From Spirometra erinaceieuropaei (lineage: Eukaryota; Platyhelminthes; Cestoda; Diphyllobothriidea; Diphyllobothriidae), in the NCBI GenBank assembly GCA_902702965.1, contig CACRXP010000010.1, positions 1,716,975 to 1,780,974 of the forward strand: a stretch of 64,000 nt of DNA, read 5' to 3'. Positions 61,501 through 64,000 of the stretch are shown here, piece by piece; the first letter of the stretch is position 1; every line of letters starts with the position of its first letter. A program made the translations under genes and the position numbers. The notes beneath the pieces are model-generated. The model searched no databases, was not told the origin of the DNA, and saw only the letters and a program-made list of their open reading frames with translations.

Positions 61501-62624
61501 ACGTCATTCCAGTCGTGATGCCAGGGTCGCTGAGTGAAGTAAAATTGCCATTGATTGGCAGGCAGCAATGGCTGCAGGCCGTTTGCGTCCTCGCAGATTA
61601 GTGGGTCGGCCAGGAGCAAGGATTTATTTGTGGTCACAAATAAAGACAAAGTCAAACACCAATCGCACCACCAAAAAAAACTAATTCAAGAAGATAAGCG
61701 ACAAACAAGGATCACAAAAAAACTAACCCCTGCAGCGGTATCCCTGATAGAAGCAACCCTGAAGCAACTTCTTGCAAATGCAGCAATATGTGGTTTGCTT
61801 GAAGGTGTTCATTTCAAAGTGATATCCGTTGTCCTTCGCGCCCAGCGGAAAAAGATTGTCTCTATAAGGAAACGGTGAAAGAAAAGGTAAATCGGGAAAT
61901 GGTTTGGCAAAAAAACGACGCATGTATGTGGACTGCTAAAAAGACAATGGACGAGTTAAAACGGCGACATCAGTCACAAAAATCCAAATAAGTGTACGAA
62001 AGCATCAGAAAATTACAAAAAGTGTGAAAAATTAAGACTTAATCACCTTCATTCAAACATGAACCGCAACACAAACAGTCAACTTATGATTGATGAAAGG
62101 GTGAAAACAGGGTGTACGGGCTATAGTCAAAGGGCAATGCGTCGTCGCTACAAGAATGACAAACTGACTTAAAGAAGTCTGGCTTTGACGTACTGCGTTT
62201 TAAATGAATTTTCTGTTTAACAGCACCAACAGTTTCCAGGCAACTAATACGCCAAACATCCAATAAACTGGTGTCAGCCGTATATTTCTGCTGCGATAGA
62301 ATAACCCCAAATAGCGCATAGCGACGCATTGTCAGCGGAACGTAAGGACTGAGCGGATAGAAAGCACAGCACACCAAAGAAGAAGACCGCCAACACATAA
62401 CCTCTCCCCACACCTCCTAAGTGCAAACGCGCACTCTGGCTTCGCACTGGCCGTCCAGAATACCTTTCGCATCTACCAACACCACTGTGTTGAGGAAAAG
62501 TGCAAATACTGTAGAACCTACCCACACCTGATGATATTGTAGACCCACATTCCGGTCCCGGAGTACATTCGTTGAATTCATATTGCCAACTTTTACACAA
62601 CCGTCGCTACCTTGCGGATGCACT
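43513..62624 (-). CDS. VAV: VAV-type Rho/Rac guanine nucleotide exchange factor, C-terminal part (PH?-C1-SH3-SH2-SH3), N-terminus outside window
   Basis: Vav proteins are cytoplasmic exchange factors for Rac/Rho, switched on by tyrosine kinases; the SH2 and SH3 domains dock them to receptors and adaptors. Transcribed right to left, exons are: possible PH pieces 62624-~62464 and 62348-62169; C1 61861-61728; C1/linker/N-SH3 59998-59352; N-SH3 end 57524-57459; linkers 55390-55322, 53860-~53714 and 53436-53192; SH2 50947-50722 and 46561-46471; C-SH3 43799-43648, possibly open to a stop at 43513. The domain order C1-SH3-SH2-SH3 is diagnostic of Vav, and the N-SH3 keeps the family's proline run after the AYNG strand. 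Most junctions agree in phase. Not settled: the PH joins, the donor of the 53860 exon, and whether a last short exon completes the C-SH3. CH, acidic and DH regions would lie to the right. Confidence 0.9.
43648..43799 (-). CDS. VAV: VAV exon: C-terminal SH3 domain
   Basis: The exon encodes an SH3 with ARAIYDFDG (ALYDY strand), LTLFKGDLVAVV, and the tryptophan pair in GWWKGWLNGK. The acceptor TTCTAG leaves AG, which completes a GAG codon with the single G left by the upstream SH2 exon, so the join is exact. A donor GTACAA follows the last Lys in phase 0. The final strand, normally G.FP.NYV, is not in this exon. Reading on through the donor gives QRVFPVYLI before a TGA at 43513, only roughly like that strand. 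Confidence 0.85.
43932..43937. other. Reverse AATAAA inside VAV intron
   Basis: A TTTATT near here gives AATAAA on the minus strand between the SH2 and C-SH3 exons. It is noted only because it could end a shortened transcript; no other support. Confidence 0.15.
46471..46561 (-). CDS. VAV: VAV exon: C-terminal half of SH2 domain
   Basis: Thirty codons reading ALVEYYSRVSLNECF and onward match the end of the Vav SH2, where human VAV1 has LVEFYQQNSLKDCF. A long pyrimidine tract and CTGCAG acceptor precede it. The donor GTCAGG leaves one G that pairs in phase with the C-SH3 exon. Confidence 0.88.
47250..50700. other. VAV intron between SH2 halves; nothing further recognised
   Basis: Part of the 4.2-kb intron from 50,721 to 46,562. 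Short open frames only (for example 49,631-50,065 +, with an internal duplicated SNSL…KTxxxxKLL pattern), no known motif. Confidence 0.45.
50722..50947 (-). CDS. VAV: VAV exon: N-terminal half of SH2 domain
   Basis: The exon encodes YFGEMDRSEATRLL, then GTFLVRIS with the phosphotyrosine-binding Arg of the FLVR motif, then YSLSVVY and HIRI strands. The first G completes the Trp codon begun by the previous exon (…ALW|YFG), the position of the VAV1 HLWYAGPMER start of SH2. The donor is GTGAGT in phase 0. Confidence 0.92.
51705..51960 (-). repeat. SINE-like copy (minus) in VAV intron
   Basis: The minus strand has the hammerhead-like segment (51764-51726) followed by CTCCCTTGTCTTTGTTGGTA. The tRNA-like head is eroded. 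Confidence 0.6.
52090..53040. mobile_element. Long foldback element, copy 2
   Basis: Starts CAGTCAGTGACCCATATC and ends with an imperfect reverse of it near 53,040. Arms contain CAGGAAGGATTAATTAGG and GGCTTTTGAATACACTTCC with reversed counterparts around 52,915. Same family as 41,986-42,983, more diverged. Confidence 0.65.
53192..53436 (-). CDS. VAV: VAV exon: Ser/Gly-rich linker before SH2
   Basis: About 81 codons, rich in Ser, Arg, Gly and Asn, end in PIESALW, which joins to the SH2 exon through a split Trp codon. The acceptor is a strong pyrimidine tract with CTGCAG; the donor is GTAGTT. The linker between N-SH3 and SH2 is much longer than in vertebrate Vav. Confidence 0.75.
53714..53860 (-). 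CDS. VAV: VAV exon: Ser/Thr-rich linker (donor uncertain)
   Basis: The open frame starts RLFDGRSRFSLTEFSL after a TAG acceptor and continues to TPTDLSAIW. A GTTGGT donor (end 53718) would break the frame to the next exon. GTGCTC (end 53714) or GTATCC (after QATSS) would keep it. The 3' end is therefore approximate. Confidence 0.5.
54496..54530. repeat. Short hairpin
   Basis: GACTCTCACAACCAT and ATGGCTGTGAGAGTC pair over 15 positions with one mismatch and a 5-base loop, in a VAV intron. Confidence 0.7.
55322..55390 (-). CDS. VAV: VAV exon candidate: short Pro/aromatic linker
   Basis: A 69-nt, phase-0 stretch reading LVLPYPFWPPIVPNIYPVP and onward, bounded by TAG and a GTGAGC donor. It fits in phase between the N-SH3 end and the RLFDG exon. 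The region before the acceptor is not pyrimidine-rich, so this is a candidate only. Confidence 0.4.
55730..55830 (+). repeat. Fragment of the dispersed tail repeat
   Basis: AAAGTCAGGCTGCAATGGTT and CACTCTCACCCGAGTGACATC match 1,000-1,060 and 3,400-3,460. Confidence 0.5.
56220..56320 (+). repeat. SINE-like tail fragment
   Basis: GGGAACTATCATTCCAGTCT and CTCGTGTCCTTGTCAGTAAT match the family tail; the head is lost. Confidence 0.45.
57135..57260 (+). mobile_element. Single arm of a foldback element
   Basis: TATAGTCAGTGACCCTTCTC and CATGAAATACTG match the outer end of the foldback family; the other arm is absent. Confidence 0.55.
57459..57524 (-). CDS. VAV: VAV exon: end of N-terminal SH3
   Basis: Twenty-two codons reading GRLNDQEGWFPATHVEIPAN complete the SH3 fold (EGWFPxxxV) begun in the 59998-59352 exon. 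The acceptor follows a TC-rich tract with GTCTAG; the donor is GTACGT. Both ends are phase 0. Confidence 0.9.
59222..59235 (+). repeat. (CA)n microsatellite
   Basis: Seven CA units next to the N-SH3 exon donor side of VAV. Confidence 0.8.
59352..59998 (-). CDS. VAV: VAV exon: second half of C1, Ser/Pro linker, start of N-SH3
   Basis: After a split GAA codon the exon reads TGLACHKACLQKVSQC, the C-terminal zinc-binding part of C1 (H..C, then C). A linker of about 130 residues follows, rich in Ser, Thr, Pro and Ala. The exon ends with VTALKAYNGEPPPPPP and LLFEVGDRISLLRPFDGSVW, the first strands of the Vav N-SH3. The proline run sits at the same place as the PPPP in human VAV1. The donor is CAG|GTACGC, phase 0. 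Confidence 0.9.
60140..61700. other. VAV intron within C1; nothing further recognised
   Basis: AT-rich sequence between the two C1 exons; short open frames without motifs. Confidence 0.45.
61728..61861 (-). CDS. VAV: VAV exon: first half of C1 zinc finger
   Basis: Forty-four codons include GYHFEMNTFKQTTYC, then CICKKLLQGCFYQGYRC, nearly the Vav C1 pattern (human …ACQMLLRGTFYQGYRC). The acceptor CTTATAG leaves A. The donor after AGGG leaves one G, completing GAA with the next exon. Joining as predicted gives YRCRETGLACHKAC, in which the fourth zinc cysteine expected two residues after YRC is not seen. Confidence 0.88.
62169..62348 (-). CDS. VAV: VAV exon candidate: PH domain strands
   Basis: After a CGCTCAG acceptor an open frame reads MRRYALFGVILSQQKYTADT and onward, resembling the RYAFLLDKALLICKRRG strands of the Vav PH domain. 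The donor GTCAGT leaves AA, which completes AAA with the A that opens the C1 exon, so the phase agrees. The C-terminal PH helix is not clear. Confidence 0.42.
62464..62624 (-). CDS. VAV: Possible VAV exon: first PH strand
   Basis: An open frame following an ACTCAG acceptor contains GSDGCVKVGNMNSTN, similar to a PH first strand. No donor gives a phase match to the 62348 exon, so limits and identity are tentative. Confidence 0.25.
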
Positions 62625-62939
62625 CTGAGTTGACTGCTCGAAACATTTCAGCTACATCACCTACGAATCCGCAGCCCAGCGAACTGAGATTAGAATGAAA
62701 TGCTCAGGAAAGCCAATCCGACCCTGTGACATCTGCTGCTCCAATGGATGGGGTGCTCTATAAAACGTTTCATTTGCGAAATCTCAACCCCATACATTTT
62801 GACTGCTCGAAACATTCCAACTGCACCAGCCGTGGGAATCTGGTGTAACTTCTACTCCAGAAATAATGCCAGCTAGAAGCAGATAAGCACGCAGCCCCCC
62901 TGGCGATCACATCAGTAAGGCCCTCCTATGCGACCACTT

Positions 62940-63410
62940 TGAGCAACTCGACAGGAATGTTAACCTTCAGGCCACAACAATACCGCAAATAGGAAATAAA
63001 CATGACAGTTCGACCGTCGATTCAGGCAACTTCCACCAGGGCAGGGTGAGGGTGGATACAGGGACTTGCGTGTGACTACTTTTGTAGTGACGGTGGACTT
63101 TCGCCGCATTTACCGCACCTCACCATCTTCATCCCTCACCTCGGCCCGGTGTCAAGACATGGTGAAAATCACAGGAAGTGTGAGAGGGCGCAGGTGACTG
63201 GCGAGACTGGAGCTGACCCCAGGCGTGTTGCCACATACGGCTCGGATCCCACGAACTGGCTGTGCCATAAAGGCCACAATATGTAGGAGTCATCGCAGTC
63301 TGGCTGTTAGACCACCTGCCGACCGCTCCGCACAACACTGAACTGACTACGAGAACCATATTATCCCGTCAGTTGGCAACCTTCCAGGCCACAGCTTTTA
63401 TCCCACCGTG
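62940..63410 (-). repeat. Dispersed repeats, reverse orientation, in VAV intron
   Basis: Reversed text of both families: CGGTGTCAAGACATGG, GTGAGAGGGCGCAGGTGACTGGC, and CCGTCAGTTGGCAACCTTCC at about 63,364. Possible VAV DH coding is not seen here. Confidence 0.55.
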
Positions 63411-64000
63411 AAACATTCAAGTGTATGAGATTGTTTACAGTGATGAAAATGCGCTGAGTCGTCTATTCCTCTTCCCAGGCCCCAGTAACTATCCGGGTAG
63501 GTCAGTTGACAGGTACAGCGTGGCTGACACATCTAGTGACCTTGTCAACTTACTGGTCGGGTGGGGCCTCTTGCAGCGCGAAGCGTCACATACTGGTGCG
63601 CAGACAATATAAGGTTACACATCACTGCATGGACCGTAGACAAGTCCGCAAAGTAAACGGAAGTGCTAAACGACACACCACAATAGTTTACCTAATTCGT
63701 CGCTGACGGTAGATAGAGAACAGACAGGGATACTATAAGCAACAAATTGCCGATGACTAAGGAAATGACAAATAAACGGACTGCCTGCCGCCCAACAGGA
63801 CGTTTTCGCAAACGTAAGCAGACCAGCTGGCGGAAGTGTGGGTGTGTCTATCCTTTTTAAAAACATCCATATGAACAGAGTACATTAAACAAACGCCCAA
63901 ACCAACATTCGAACGCAATAAATCACTCCTGAACAAATAACAATAATAATAGAAACGGAGGCGATACCCTACACAGAGCCACAACTGGGTTTACAGAAAA
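63411..64000. other. No gene recognised at right edge
   Basis: Presumed VAV intron, with only part of a dispersed repeat (TGACCTTGTCAACTTACTGG) and short frames. Confidence 0.4.

Overview
The window is eukaryotic nuclear DNA: spliced genes with GT/AG introns of 0.3 to about 7 kb, AATAAA signals and dense decayed retroelements. The gene content is animal (a Vav-type exchange factor, NPRL3, RPP20). The mix of repeats, including broken C2H2 zinc-finger copies, SINE-like units with a tRNA-type head and Penelope-like elements, suggests a flatworm, probably a diphyllobothriid-type tapeworm. The lineage call is inference from remembered repeat style; the animal call is firm.

Layout. 1-11,171 holds no recognised intact gene, only two degenerate zinc-finger copies, dispersed-repeat fragments and a 66-bp retro-insert with a 14-bp target duplication. 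11,172-12,967 (+) is a complete three-exon RNase P/MRP subunit p20 gene (POP7/RPP20). 15,210-34,951 (+) is NPRL3, a GATOR1 subunit, in eight exons; exon 4 runs into a 69-base assembly gap. Its introns carry a decayed Penelope-like element, tRNA-headed SINE-like units, foldback DNA and two perfect hairpins. 34,952-43,512 is repeat-rich spacer. 43,513 to the right edge (-) is a VAV orthologue convergent with NPRL3. The part seen encodes, in protein order, a probable PH piece, C1, N-SH3, a low-complexity linker, SH2 and C-SH3. The CH and DH domains lie beyond the right edge.

The three genes work in unrelated systems: tRNA 5' processing, amino-acid signalling to TORC1, and Rho/Rac activation downstream of tyrosine kinases. 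The most unusual content is in the mobile DNA. At least four Penelope-type terminal fragments on the minus strand carry a hammerhead-ribozyme-like core. One tiny insertion begins exactly at the predicted ribozyme cleavage site. A separate tRNA-headed SINE-like family repeatedly carries a second hammerhead-like arrangement. Long foldback elements of about 0.95 kb recur at three places, with a fourth single-arm fragment.
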